Part shown: piece after piece, positions 17,641 to 25,948 of the stretch
Layout: the number at the start of each line of letters is the position of its first letter
How positions within the stretch are numbered: position 1 is the first letter of the stretch
DNA from: Novosphingobium sp. 28-62-57
GTDB lineage: Bacteria > Pseudomonadota > Alphaproteobacteria > Sphingomonadales > Sphingomonadaceae
NCBI GenBank assembly: GCA_002256985.1
Contig: NCGO01000015.1
Coordinates: 1-64,000 of the forward strand
Reading direction: 5' to 3'
DNA length: 64,000 nt
Translations under genes and position numbers: made by a program
The notes under the pieces: model-generated
Database searches by the model: none
What the model was told of the DNA's origin: nothing
Seen by the model: the letters and a program-made list of their open reading frames with translations, nothing else

Positions 17641-17710
17641 GGGAACGATCCTTTTTGCAGTTGAGTCTGGCACTTTAAATGTTCTGGCTTCGGAGCACCC
17701 ACCCCGCTGC

Positions 17711-17780
17711 GACTAACCTCGCCTGCGGCTCGGCAAGTCTCGCTCCCCTCCCTTGAGGGAGGGGCTGGGGATGGGTGGCC
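17711..17780. repeat. REP-like palindromic element
   Basis: The core is a perfect inverted repeat, CCCCTCCC-TTGA-GGGAGGGG (17745-17764), flanked by CTGGGGATGGG. Short palindromes of this CTCCC...GGGAGGGGCTGGGG type are scattered through many alphaproteobacterial genomes. It sits in the 169-base gap between the SQR stop and the DUF2892 start and may form an mRNA hairpin that lowers or separates expression of the downstream genes. Confidence 0.6.
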
Positions 17781-17809
17781 TGCCGTGGCGTGCACAGGTC
17801 ACCGTTTCC

Positions 17810-19090
17810 CTATTTGAAGCGGAGCTTGCGGATGCCGAGCGAATGCATGGCGAGCTTTTCGTAGAACGGCTCGCTGGTGCCGCGCCGCACCTTGTGCAGG
17901 AAGTACTTCTCGAACCCGATCTTGGCGACGTGGACCCACTTGCCACTGGACGACCAGTTGAGATTGCGCGGCGGGATCTGCGGCTGGGCCACAAAGGCCA
18001 CGCCGCCATCGCCGAAATCGGCAAGGCAGATGGCGTTCCACGTCGCTTCCTCGTCCGGCTCCTTGCCCACAAGTTCAAGCGCGAGGTTGTGCGCGATGGC
18101 GGTGACCATCGATTCGATCATGAAGCCGGTTTTGGGCACGCCCACCGGCACCGGCGTGGGGCCAACGGGCGGGATCGCCACGCAGACGCCCAGCGAATAG
18201 ACGTTCTTGAACGTGGGGTTGCGCTGATGCTTGTCGGCCAGAATGAAGCCGCGCGGATTGGTGAGCCCTTCGATCCCGAACACCGCATCGACGCCCCGGA
18301 ACGCGGGCAGGATCATTGAAAAGCCAAAAGGCAGATCGTGCTTTTCCTTGACCGAGCCATCTTCTGCCACTTCTTCCAAGTGCATCATGCCGTCTTCGAC
18401 GCTGGTGATGCGGGTATTGGTGATCCATTTGATGTGGCGGTTGCGCATCTCGCTTTCGAGCATGCCCTTGGTATCGCCCACCCCATCAAGGCCAAGGTGG
18501 CCGACATAGGGTTCGGGGCTGACATAAGTCATCGGCACACGATCGCGGATCTTGCGACGGCGCAGCTCGGTATCGAGGATCATCGCAAATTCATATGCCG
18601 GGCCATAGCACGAGGCCCCTTGCGCTGCGCCGATCACGATGGGTTTGGGATCGTCGCAGAACTTGTCAAAAGCATCGGCGGCGGCGGCGGCATGATTGGT
18701 GTGGCAGACCGACTGGGTAAAGCCATCAGGGCCAAGGCCGGGCACTTCATCATAAGCCATGCGCGGCCCCGTGGCGATGACCAGATAATCATAAGGCATT
18801 GATGTGCCATCGTTCAGTTCCACGCGTTTTTCGGTGGGGTGAACCCGCTTTGCGCCAACCGCGGTAAAGCCGATGCCCTTTTTCTTCATGATCGGGGGCA
18901 AGTGGACGCGGATCGATTCGGGATCGCGCCAGCGCACGGCGACCCATGGGTTCGAAGGTACGAACCAGTAATCTTCCTGATCGCTGACAACCATGACTTG
19001 CGCCTTGCCTTTCACGGCATCGCGAATTTCATAGGCGGCAATCGTGCCCCCAAGGCCAGCACCCAGCACGATAATCTGCGGCAACGACAT
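17810..19090 (-). CDS. sqr: Sulfide:quinone oxidoreductase
   Basis: A 426-residue flavoprotein from ATG 19090, with GGGAGAAG in front; the longer open frame to 19171 lacks such a site. It oxidises sulfide to persulfide or polysulfide and passes electrons to quinone at the inner membrane. The FAD motif is VLGAGLGGTIAAYE (8-21). All three redox cysteines of SQR are seen: Cys129 (SVCHTN), Cys161 (GASCYGPAYEF) and Cys303 (LGVCVAIPP). The C-terminal part has an amphipathic helix near KIGFEKYFLHKVRRG fitting membrane attachment. It opens the minus-strand sulfur operon, divergent from the rhodanese-RND operon. Confidence 0.92.
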   Translation of the reverse strand: MSLPQIIVLGAGLGGTIAAYEIRDAVKGKAQVMVVSDQEDYWFVPSNPWVAVRWRDPESIRVHLPPIMKKKGIGFTAVGAKRVHPTEKRVELNDGTSMPYDYLVIATGPRMAYDEVPGLGPDGFTQSVCHTNHAAAAADAFDKFCDDPKPIVIGAAQGASCYGPAYEFAMILDTELRRRKIRDRVPMTYVSPEPYVGHLGLDGVGDTKGMLESEMRNRHIKWITNTRITSVEDGMMHLEEVAEDGSVKEKHDLPFGFSMILPAFRGVDAVFGIEGLTNPRGFILADKHQRNPTFKNVYSLGVCVAIPPVGPTPVPVGVPKTGFMIESMVTAIAHNLALELVGKEPDEEATWNAICLADFGDGGVAFVAQPQIPPRNLNWSSSGKWVHVAKIGFEKYFLHKVRRGTSEPFYEKLAMHSLGIRKLRFK

Positions 19091-19219
19091 CGTTTCTTCT
19101 CCCGTATCCACACGCCCGTATCCACACAGAAGTGCTGACCATCCGGGCGAGCATTCCTGCGGCAATCGCATCGACCGATCAGACCGCAGCGTTTCGGGAT
19201 TATCGAAAGGCTCGCCCTG

Positions 19220-19324
19220 TATCTGACTTGACTTATATAAGATGTTTCGGATATGAGCAAGTCATAATGTTAGAGGCTCCGAAACTACGAGTGGACGAGC
19301 GCAGTGAATGGAAAGGCCAATCAG
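19220..19324. promoter_or_regulatory. Promoter and putative BigR-like operator of the sulfur/RND operon
   Basis: TTGACT at 19228-19233 fits a -35 box, with ATATGA (19251-19256) as a weak -10 box 17 bases on. The perfect palindrome CTTATATAAG (19232-19241) lies between them, a usual place for a repressor. The same TATATAAG core recurs before the haem-protein gene (24272-24279). GGAAAGG at 19310-19316 is the ribosome site that fixes the rhodanese start at 19325. The regulator is inferred to be the ArsR-type protein encoded at 23914. Confidence 0.5.
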
Positions 19325-19666
19325 ATGGTTCTCGGATTTGGAAAGAGCGCACCTGCCCACAAGGAAGTGAGTGCAACCGAACTGCAGGCGATGATCGCGG
19401 CAGGGCAGGCGCTGGTGGTGGATGTGCGCGAAGCGAACGAATTTGCCGAAGGGCACATTCCGGGCGCGGTGAACATGCCGCTTTCGGGCTTTCAGGCATC
19501 GAAGCTGCCCGACGGCGGCGGCAAGACGGTGGTGCTGAACTGCCTGGGCGGCAAGCGTTCGGGCATGGCGTTGGACAAGTGCAGCACCGCGCAGGCCGCA
19601 GTTGATACCCATCTGGCCGGTGGCTTTGGGGCCTGGGCTTCGGCTGGCCTGCCGGTCGAGCGTTGA
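19325..19666 (+). CDS. Rhodanese-like sulfurtransferase
   Basis: A 113-residue single-domain rhodanese from ATG 19325; a GTG at 19304 is in frame but has no ribosome site. Features: VDVREANEFAEGHIPGAVNMP (CH2A-like segment, about residues 34-54) and the active-site loop CLGGKRS with its cysteine at about residue 75. It accepts sulfane sulfur from persulfides and passes it to thiols, cyanide or sulfite. As the first gene of the operon with the RND pump and ArsR regulator, it probably works with SQR and the MBL enzyme in persulfide turnover. The loop starts with Cys as required for activity. Confidence 0.9.
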   Translation: MVLGFGKSAPAHKEVSATELQAMIAAGQALVVDVREANEFAEGHIPGAVNMPLSGFQASKLPDGGGKTVVLNCLGGKRSGMALDKCSTAQAAVDTHLAGGFGAWASAGLPVER

Positions 19667-19691
19667 TCTGACTTACGCGAGGGATTGAGCG

Positions 19692-20711
19692 ATGCGGGCG
19701 ATTTTGAAGGCGGCTTCAGCAACGGGCGCGTTTGTGCTGAGCCTGTCGCTGGCCGGGTGCGGCAGCAGCGAAGAGGCTGCAACAGTGGCCGCAAAGGCTC
19801 CGGCGGGGCCGCGCATCGTTCTTTCCGCCGCTGATACGGTGGACTGGCAGGATGTCAGCGCGGAGATCGCCACGGTCGATCAGGCGCAAGTCATGGCGCG
19901 CATTCCGGGCATTCTCACATCGCTGTCGGTCAAGGCGGGCGATATGGTGAGCAAGGGGCAGGCCATCGGGCGGATCGTGGACAGCCAGTTGGGCTATCAA
20001 TCGGGCGCTTATGGCGCGCAGGCCGCGGCGGCGCAGGCGCAGGCCGCGCAGGCGGCGGCCGAATTGCAGCGCGTGAAGTTCCTGCATGACAACGGCGTTT
20101 ATGCCAAGGCGCGGCTGGAGCAGGCGCAGGCTGGAGCCGCAGCGGCGCAGGCGCAAGTGCGCGCGGCACAGGCGCAGCAGGCCGCTGTGGGCGCGGTGGC
20201 AGGCCAGGGCGTGGTCGTGGCTCCGGCCAGCGGGCGCGTGTTGCGCGCCGATGTTCCGGCAGGTTCGCCGGTTGCGCCAGGAATGCCGATTGCGGTGATT
20301 ACCGCGGGGCCGACCATCGTGCGGCTGGAGCTGCCCGAATCGCTGGCTGGCAAAGTGCGGATCGGATCGCGCGTGATGGCTCCGGGGTTGAGCGAAGGGC
20401 GCGTGGTGAAAGTCTATCCCTCGGTCATGGCGGGCAAAGTGACGGCAGATGTCGAGATGCCGGGAATCGATAGCTCGCTGATCGGGCGGCGCGTGGCGGC
20501 CAAAGTGGAGACGGGCACGCGCAAGGCGCTGCTGGTTCCGGCGGGCTATGTGACGACACGCTATGGCATCGATTATGTGGCAGTGCTGGCCAAGGATGGC
20601 AGCGCGGCAGACGTGCCGGTGCAGACCGCGCCTTCGGGCGAGGCTGGGAAGGTTGAAGTGCTTTCGGGCGTGAATGCCGGGGACACGCTGGTGGGGGCTG
20701 CAGGCAAATGA
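19692..20711 (+). CDS. RND efflux periplasmic adaptor lipoprotein
   Basis: A 339-residue membrane-fusion protein. The signal ends in the lipobox LAGC (Cys23), so it is anchored to the inner membrane by lipid. It shows the lipoyl halves (PGILTSLSVKAGDMVSKGQ and VVAPASGRVLRADV), an Ala/Gln-rich coiled-coil hairpin in between (about residues 105-165) and a beta-barrel after. It links the RND pump to the outer-membrane channel. The hairpin is short. Its stop overlaps the pump start by four bases (ATGA). A TolC-type gene at 16162 is the likely third partner. Confidence 0.9.
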   Translation: MRAILKAASATGAFVLSLSLAGCGSSEEAATVAAKAPAGPRIVLSAADTVDWQDVSAEIATVDQAQVMARIPGILTSLSVKAGDMVSKGQAIGRIVDSQLGYQSGAYGAQAAAAQAQAAQAAAELQRVKFLHDNGVYAKARLEQAQAGAAAAQAQVRAAQAQQAAVGAVAGQGVVVAPASGRVLRADVPAGSPVAPGMPIAVITAGPTIVRLELPESLAGKVRIGSRVMAPGLSEGRVVKVYPSVMAGKVTADVEMPGIDSSLIGRRVAAKVETGTRKALLVPAGYVTTRYGIDYVAVLAKDGSAADVPVQTAPSGEAGKVEVLSGVNAGDTLVGAAGK

Positions 20712-23700
20712 ACCTCGGCATTTCGGGCAAGTTGACGCGGGCGACGATCCAGTCGCCGCTGACCCCGCTGTTCCTGCTGGCGGCGATGATCGTGGGGCTG
20801 ATCGCCACGATCACGATCCCGCGCGAGGAAGAGCCGCAGATCAAGGTGCCGATGGTGGACATCATGGTCCAGGCACCGGGGCTGTCTGCGCCGCAAGCGG
20901 TGGAACTGGTGGCCAAGCCGCTCGAAACCATCGTGAAAAGCGTAGACGGGGTCGAACACGTCTATGCGCAGGCGCAAGACAATGGCGTGCTGGTAACCGC
21001 GCGGTTTCTGGTCGGCTCCGATCCCGAAGACGCCGCGATCCGTATCGGCGACAAGATCGAGGCGAACAAGCACCGGATTCCGGTGGGCATTCCCGCCCCG
21101 CAAGTGACGGTGCGCGGGATCAACGATGTGCCGATTGTGGTGCTGACGCTGACGCCAAAGCCGGGCGCTGCGGGCCAATGGAACGATCAGGCGCTGGCGG
21201 AACTGGCGGGCAAGCTGCGGACCGAGATTGCCAAGGTTGATGATGTGGGGCTGACCTTCATCACCGGCGGGCAGCGCATGGCGCTGCGCGTGGTGCCAGA
21301 CCCTGCCAAGCTGGCGCTCTATCGCGTGCCGCTGGGCCATGTGATAGAGGCCGTGTCTCAGGCCAATCGCGCTTTTCCGGCAGGCACGGTGCGCGAAGGC
21401 GGGCAAGCGGCGCTGGTGGTGGCGGGGCAGACCTTGCGCGATGCGCAGGAGCTATCCAGCCTGACCGTGCGGTCGGTTGGCGGCGCGCCAGTGCTGCTAT
21501 CGGACGTGGCGCGGGTAGAGCAGGCCGCGACGCAGGATCAGGCGCGGTCTTGGCGCTGGGCCAAAGGTGAGAACGGCGCTTGGAACATGGCTCCGGCGGT
21601 GAGCCTTGCCGTTGCCAAGCGTGCAGGCGCCAATGCGGTAACCGTTTCGGAAGGCGTGGTGGCGCGTGTGGAAGGGCTTGAGGGCAAGCTGATTCCGGCA
21701 GGCGTCGAGGTTTCGATCACGCGCAACTATGGCGAAAGCGCGAACGAAAAGGCCAACGAGCTGATCTTCCACCTTGCGCTGGCGACAGTGTCCATCGTGG
21801 TGCTGATCGGCTTTGCCATCGGCTGGCGCGAGGCGGGGGTGACCGCCATCGTGATCCCCACCACGATCATGCTGACGATGTTCGCCTCGAACGTGATGGG
21901 CTTTACGATCAACCGCGTAAGCCTGTTCGCGCTGATCTTTTCCATCGGCATTCTGGTCGACGATGCGATCGTGATGATCGAGAACATCGCGCGGCACTGG
22001 GGCATGAAGGATGAGCGTTCGCGCATAGATGCTGCCGTTGAGGCCGTAGCCGAAGTGGGCAATCCGACCATCGTGGCAACGCTGACCGTGGTGGCGGCGC
22101 TGCTGCCGATGCTGTTCGTTTCGGGGCTGATGGGGCCCTATATGGCCCCCATTCCGATCAACGCTTCGGCGGCGATGATCTTTTCCTTTTTCGTTGCGGT
22201 GATCATCGCGCCGTGGCTGATGATCCGCTTTGCCAAGAAGGCGCTGGCTCACGGACACGACGAGCATGGCGGGAAGCTGGGCGCGCTCTACCGGCACTGG
22301 GCGGTGAAAGTGATCGCCACGAAGCAGGGGGCCAAGCGCTTTCTGATCGGGGTGGGCGTGGCGACGCTGGTGGCCTGTTCGATGTTCTACTTCAAGGCGG
22401 TGACGGTCAAGCTGCTGCCGTTCGACAACAAGAGCGAAGTGCAACTGGTGGCCGATCTGCCTGAAGGCACGAGCCTTGAGGCGACTGCGCGCGTGCTGGA
22501 ACAGGCCGCTGCCGTGGCGCGGAGCGTGCCCGAAGTGGTGTCGATGGAGGCCTATGCCGGGGCCTCGGCGCCGTTCAACTTCAACGGGCTGGTGCGGCAC
22601 TATTTCCTGCGCAATCAGCCCGAGATGGGCGATCTGATGGTGACGCTCCTCCCCAAGGAGGACAGGTCGCGCTCCAGCCACGAGATTGCCGTGGTGCTGC
22701 GTGACAAGCTGAAGGCCGTACCGCTGCCTGCAGGTGGCTCGCTCAAGGTCGTGGAAACGCCGCCGGGGCCGCCCGTGATGGCCACGCTGCTGGCCGAAAT
22801 CTATGGCCCGGATGAAGCGACCCGGCGCAAGACGGCCGAGCAGGTGGAGAAGATCTTCAAATCGGTGCCCTATATCGTCGATGTCGACAACAGCTTCGGG
22901 CAGGCGCGGCCCACGCTGCGACTGACCCCGGACCGGGCCAAGCTGGACCAGTACGGCCTGTCGCAGCGGCAGCTGTTTGACAGCATCGGCGCGCTGATGG
23001 GCGCGCAAGTGGTGGGCTATGCCCCGCGCGGTGCGGACCGCGATCCCCTGCCCATCGAACTGGCGCTCGACCAATCGCAGCGCACATGGTCAGCGGCGAT
23101 GGCAGCCACGCCGGTGGCGGTCACGCCCACGGGGCAACTGATCCAGCTGGGTGAACTGGTAACCGCCAGGATGGAGCCGGGCAGCCAAGCGATCTACCGC
23201 CGCGACGGGCGCGGGGCGACGATGGTGACGGCGGAATTGGCCGGACGCTACGAAGCGCCGATCTATGGCATGCTGGCGGTCGATGAGGCTATCGAAGCGT
23301 TCGACTGGAAGGCGCAAGGGCTGACCAAGCCTGCCATGATCCTGAACGGCCAGCCCGAGGACGAAAGCACCCCTTCGCTGCTGTGGGATGGCGAATGGGA
23401 AATCACCTGGGTGACCTTCCGCGACATGGGAGCGGCCTTCATGGCGGCGCTACTTGGCATTTATGTGCTGGTGGTGGGCCAGTTCCGCAGCTTTACCCTG
23501 CCGCTGGTGATCCTGACGCCGGTGCCGTTGACGCTGATCGGGATCGTGCTGGGGCACATGCTGTTTGGTGCGCCGTTCACGGCCACATCGATGATCGGCT
23601 TCATCGCGCTGGCGGGCATTATCGTGCGCAATTCGATCCTGCTGGTGGATTTCATCAACCACACCCGCAGCCCGGACAAAAGCTTGCGCGATACGCTGCT

Positions 23701-23917
23701 GGAGGCAGGCATGATCCGCTTCAAGCCGATCGTGCTGACCGCTGCGGCGGCGATGATCGGGGCATCGGTGATCCTGACCGACCCGATCTTTCAGGGGCTG
23801 GCGATTTCGCTGCTGTTTGGCCTTGCCTCGTCCACCCTTTTGACGGTTCTGGTGATTCCTGCCATTTATATCGTGTTGCGGGACGATGACCGTCCTCTTA
23901 CGGAGCTTCGCGCATGA
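20708..23917 (+). CDS. RND family efflux pump permease
   Basis: A 1069-residue inner-membrane proton-driven pump with the usual 12 helices and two large periplasmic loops. Helix 4 has the proton-relay aspartates in GILVDDAIVMIEN (about residues 415-427). The end of helix 10-12 region (STLLTVLVIPAIYIVL) is standard. Cation-pump signatures (methionine/acid pairs of HME proteins) are not evident, so an HAE-type pump for organic or small thiol compounds is more likely. It is coupled to the adaptor upstream and to the ArsR regulator downstream by ATGA overlaps. The cargo is unknown; a persulfide, polysulfide or glutathione conjugate would fit the neighbourhood (inference). Confidence 0.92.
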   Translation: MNLGISGKLTRATIQSPLTPLFLLAAMIVGLIATITIPREEEPQIKVPMVDIMVQAPGLSAPQAVELVAKPLETIVKSVDGVEHVYAQAQDNGVLVTARFLVGSDPEDAAIRIGDKIEANKHRIPVGIPAPQVTVRGINDVPIVVLTLTPKPGAAGQWNDQALAELAGKLRTEIAKVDDVGLTFITGGQRMALRVVPDPAKLALYRVPLGHVIEAVSQANRAFPAGTVREGGQAALVVAGQTLRDAQELSSLTVRSVGGAPVLLSDVARVEQAATQDQARSWRWAKGENGAWNMAPAVSLAVAKRAGANAVTVSEGVVARVEGLEGKLIPAGVEVSITRNYGESANEKANELIFHLALATVSIVVLIGFAIGWREAGVTAIVIPTTIMLTMFASNVMGFTINRVSLFALIFSIGILVDDAIVMIENIARHWGMKDERSRIDAAVEAVAEVGNPTIVATLTVVAALLPMLFVSGLMGPYMAPIPINASAAMIFSFFVAVIIAPWLMIRFAKKALAHGHDEHGGKLGALYRHWAVKVIATKQGAKRFLIGVGVATLVACSMFYFKAVTVKLLPFDNKSEVQLVADLPEGTSLEATARVLEQAAAVARSVPEVVSMEAYAGASAPFNFNGLVRHYFLRNQPEMGDLMVTLLPKEDRSRSSHEIAVVLRDKLKAVPLPAGGSLKVVETPPGPPVMATLLAEIYGPDEATRRKTAEQVEKIFKSVPYIVDVDNSFGQARPTLRLTPDRAKLDQYGLSQRQLFDSIGALMGAQVVGYAPRGADRDPLPIELALDQSQRTWSAAMAATPVAVTPTGQLIQLGELVTARMEPGSQAIYRRDGRGATMVTAELAGRYEAPIYGMLAVDEAIEAFDWKAQGLTKPAMILNGQPEDESTPSLLWDGEWEITWVTFRDMGAAFMAALLGIYVLVVGQFRSFTLPLVILTPVPLTLIGIVLGHMLFGAPFTATSMIGFIALAGIIVRNSILLVDFINHTRSPDKSLRDTLLEAGMIRFKPIVLTAAAAMIGASVILTDPIFQGLAISLLFGLASSTLLTVLVIPAIYIVLRDDDRPLTELRA

Positions 23918-24225
23918 AGCCGGTTGATCTTAACGAGCTGAAGTCCAACGCAAGTGCCATGGCTGGTCGGCTGAAGCTGATGAGCCATCCCGAACGGCTG
24001 CTGATGCTGTGCCGGATGGATGAAAGCGAAGTGTCGGTTAGCGAGCTGATCGAACTGTCCGGCCTGTCGCAATCGGCGGTGTCGCAACACCTTGCGATGC
24101 TGCGTGAAGAGGGCGTGGTGGGCATACGCGGTGAAGCGCAGATGCGGTATTACAGCTTGCGCGATCCCATCGTCAGGGGCGTGATCCACGCCTTGTGCGA
24201 CCTTTGCGAGGTTCATCAGGCCTGA
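23914..24225 (+). CDS. ArsR family repressor, BigR/SqrR-like persulfide sensor
   Basis: A 103-residue winged-helix protein. The recognition region is LSGLSQSAVSQHLAMLREEG (about residues 48-67), then the wing VVGIRGEAQMRYYSL. Cys33 (LLMLCRM) and Cys95/Cys98 (ALCDLCEV) match the two cysteine positions that form a disulfide or polysulfide bridge in BigR and SqrR when persulfide is present; metal-binding ArsR motifs (CVC in the recognition helix) are absent. It overlaps the RND pump gene by four bases, so the pump operon encodes its own regulator. It probably represses both divergent operons and perhaps the haem-protein operon. Confidence 0.85.
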   Translation: MKPVDLNELKSNASAMAGRLKLMSHPERLLMLCRMDESEVSVSELIELSGLSQSAVSQHLAMLREEGVVGIRGEAQMRYYSLRDPIVRGVIHALCDLCEVHQA

Positions 24226-24267
24226 TGGGCTCAGGTCAGGGCCAACCGGGTTTGAACGAGCTTCCGC

Positions 24268-24327
24268 CTTGTATATAAGAAAAAACTTATGTAATGTCTT
24301 GGCCATAGGACCAGGAGAACTTTGACC
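24268..24327 (+). promoter_or_regulatory. Putative operator/promoter of the haem-protein operon
   Basis: The imperfect palindrome ATATAAG-A6-CTTATGT (24273-24292) shares TATATAAG with the sulfur/RND promoter at 19232. TATGTAAT could act as a -10 box. AGGAG at 24312-24316 lies before the ATG at 24328 at a spacing of 11 bases. Confidence 0.45.
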
Positions 24328-24921
24328 ATGGCCAGCCGCACGCTTTTCGGGATGGTCCCTGTCATGCTGGCGCTGTCAGCCTGCGCCAGCAGCGGCGCAA
24401 GCGTAGCCTCCGATGCCGATGTTGCGCAAAAATCGGCTGCGTTGGCGGACCGGTTTCAGGCTGATCTGCAAGGACAATTGCAGGCCGCAATGCAGCAAGG
24501 CGGGCCGGTGGGAGCGATTGCTGTGTGCCATGAGGTGGCCCCGGCCATTGCCCAATCGCTATCGGATGAAAGCGGCGCACAGGTCAGGCGCATCGCGCTC
24601 AGGCAGCGCAACCCTGCGGCGCTGGCCGAAGGTGAATTGCGGGCCAAGCTGGAGACTTTGGCCGCAGCGCCGCTTGGGCCTGATGGCAAGCCCGCATCGC
24701 TGCAGTGGACCAGCGGGACGGGCAAGGCCGCGCGGGTCCATTATCTGCGGGCTATCCCGATGAAGGAACAGCCCTGCGCCGCGTGCCATGGCACCAATGT
24801 TGCGCCGCAAGTGCAGGCGCGCATCGCCGAGCTCTATCCCGATGACCGCGCTACCGGCTTTCGTCCGGGCGAGTTGCGCGGTGCCATTGCGATCAGTTGG
24901 CCTGCAAGTGTGGGCCAATAA
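24328..24921 (+). CDS. Tll0287-like (DUF3365) c-type haem protein
   Basis: A 197-residue exported protein from ATG 24328 (TTG at 24322 is also in frame). The signal ends in LSAC (Cys19), a likely lipobox. The C-terminal half has a single haem-binding site CAACH (150-154), followed by a PAS-like/Tll0287-type segment ending in GELRGAIAISW. Such proteins are periplasmic haem sensors or electron carriers. It is followed closely by the dihaem cytochrome and DsrE-like genes in one operon, so it may pass electrons from or sense thiosulfate chemistry. The haem count of one is what is seen; the function is inferred. Confidence 0.8.
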   Translation: MASRTLFGMVPVMLALSACASSGASVASDADVAQKSAALADRFQADLQGQLQAAMQQGGPVGAIAVCHEVAPAIAQSLSDESGAQVRRIALRQRNPAALAEGELRAKLETLAAAPLGPDGKPASLQWTSGTGKAARVHYLRAIPMKEQPCAACHGTNVAPQVQARIAELYPDDRATGFRPGELRGAIAISWPASVGQ

Positions 24922-24960
24922 TGCAACCGGCACCGGCAGTGGGCGGAATCAGGTTGGGCC

Positions 24961-25935
24961 GTGCGGGCTAAGCGCGGCCTTGGCATATGGCTTGCCTGCG
25001 CCGTCTTGGCCGGGTGCGCAAAGCCGGTTCCGCAAGCAGATGCGGTTGCGACAGGGGATGCCGCCACGGCCCTATGGTCGGTACCCGACATCGCCTTGTT
25101 GGCAGACGATGCCCATGGCCGAACAGTGCGCCGTGGCCACGATCTGATCGCACAAACTACCGCGCTGATCGGGCCGGAAGTGGCTGAGCCAGCACGGCGC
25201 TTTGCAGGCAACAACCTGAATTGCCAAAGCTGCCATCTGGTTGCCGGGACGCGCCAATTCGCGCTGCCGCTGGTGGGCGTGGTCGAAGACTTTCCGCAAT
25301 ATCGCGGCCGCTCGGGCGCGATAGATACGATCGAGGATCGCATCAACGGCTGCCTTGTGCGCAGCATGAACGGGCGTGCCCTGCCGCCAGGTGATGCCGA
25401 TATGGCCACGATGGTATCCTACCTCACATTCCTGAGCAGCGGGCGAAAGGCGGGGAACAAGGTGGAAGGCCGGGGCCTGCCGCGTACTCCCGAGCTCTCA
25501 CGCGCCGCCGATCCGGTGCGTGGCAAAGCGGTCTATCTGGCCAACTGCTTGGCTTGTCACGGTGAAGATGGACTGGGCAAGCGTGCGGGCAAACCGGGCG
25601 ACGCCAAGGGCTATGCCTATCCGCCGGTGTGGGGCCCGGACAGTTATAACAACGGCGCTGGCATGGCGCGGCTGATTACGGCGGCCAATTTTGTCCATGC
25701 CAACATGCCACTGGGTGCCACATGGCAGACCACGGCACTGTCTGATGCTGATGCCTGGGACGTCGCAGCCTATATCAACAGCCAGCCAAGACCGCAGATG
25801 GCGGGGCTGGACAAAGACTATCCCAAGCGCAGTGAAAAGCCGGTTGATGCCGCCTACGGACCTTGGGCCGACGATTTTCCGGCGCAACAGCACCGCCTTG
25901 GCCCCTTTGCCCCGATGCGAAAGCCAAACCCCTGA
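24961..25935 (+). CDS. tsdA: Dihaem cytochrome c, thiosulfate dehydrogenase TsdA-like
   Basis: A 324-residue lipoprotein-like protein starting at GTG 24961 with signal and lipobox VLAGC. Two haem sites are CQSCH (88-92) and CLACH (196-200). The segment RINGCLVRSMNG holds Cys131, which corresponds to the rare cysteine haem ligand of TsdA; a second-haem methionine candidate is in ANMPLG. The ending DVAAYINSQPRP is also typical of TsdA. TsdA interconverts thiosulfate and tetrathionate. Placement next to the sulfide/persulfide cluster supports this. An electron-transfer cytochrome without catalysis is the alternative. Confidence 0.8.
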   Translation: MRAKRGLGIWLACAVLAGCAKPVPQADAVATGDAATALWSVPDIALLADDAHGRTVRRGHDLIAQTTALIGPEVAEPARRFAGNNLNCQSCHLVAGTRQFALPLVGVVEDFPQYRGRSGAIDTIEDRINGCLVRSMNGRALPPGDADMATMVSYLTFLSSGRKAGNKVEGRGLPRTPELSRAADPVRGKAVYLANCLACHGEDGLGKRAGKPGDAKGYAYPPVWGPDSYNNGAGMARLITAANFVHANMPLGATWQTTALSDADAWDVAAYINSQPRPQMAGLDKDYPKRSEKPVDAAYGPWADDFPAQQHRLGPFAPMRKPNP

Positions 25936-25948
25936 CAGGAGAACCAGC

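Noticed and set aside
21497-23074. 525-codon open frame on the minus strand
   Set aside because: It is antisense to the RND pump, His/Arg/Gln-rich as expected from a shadow of a high-GC gene, and has no ribosome site.
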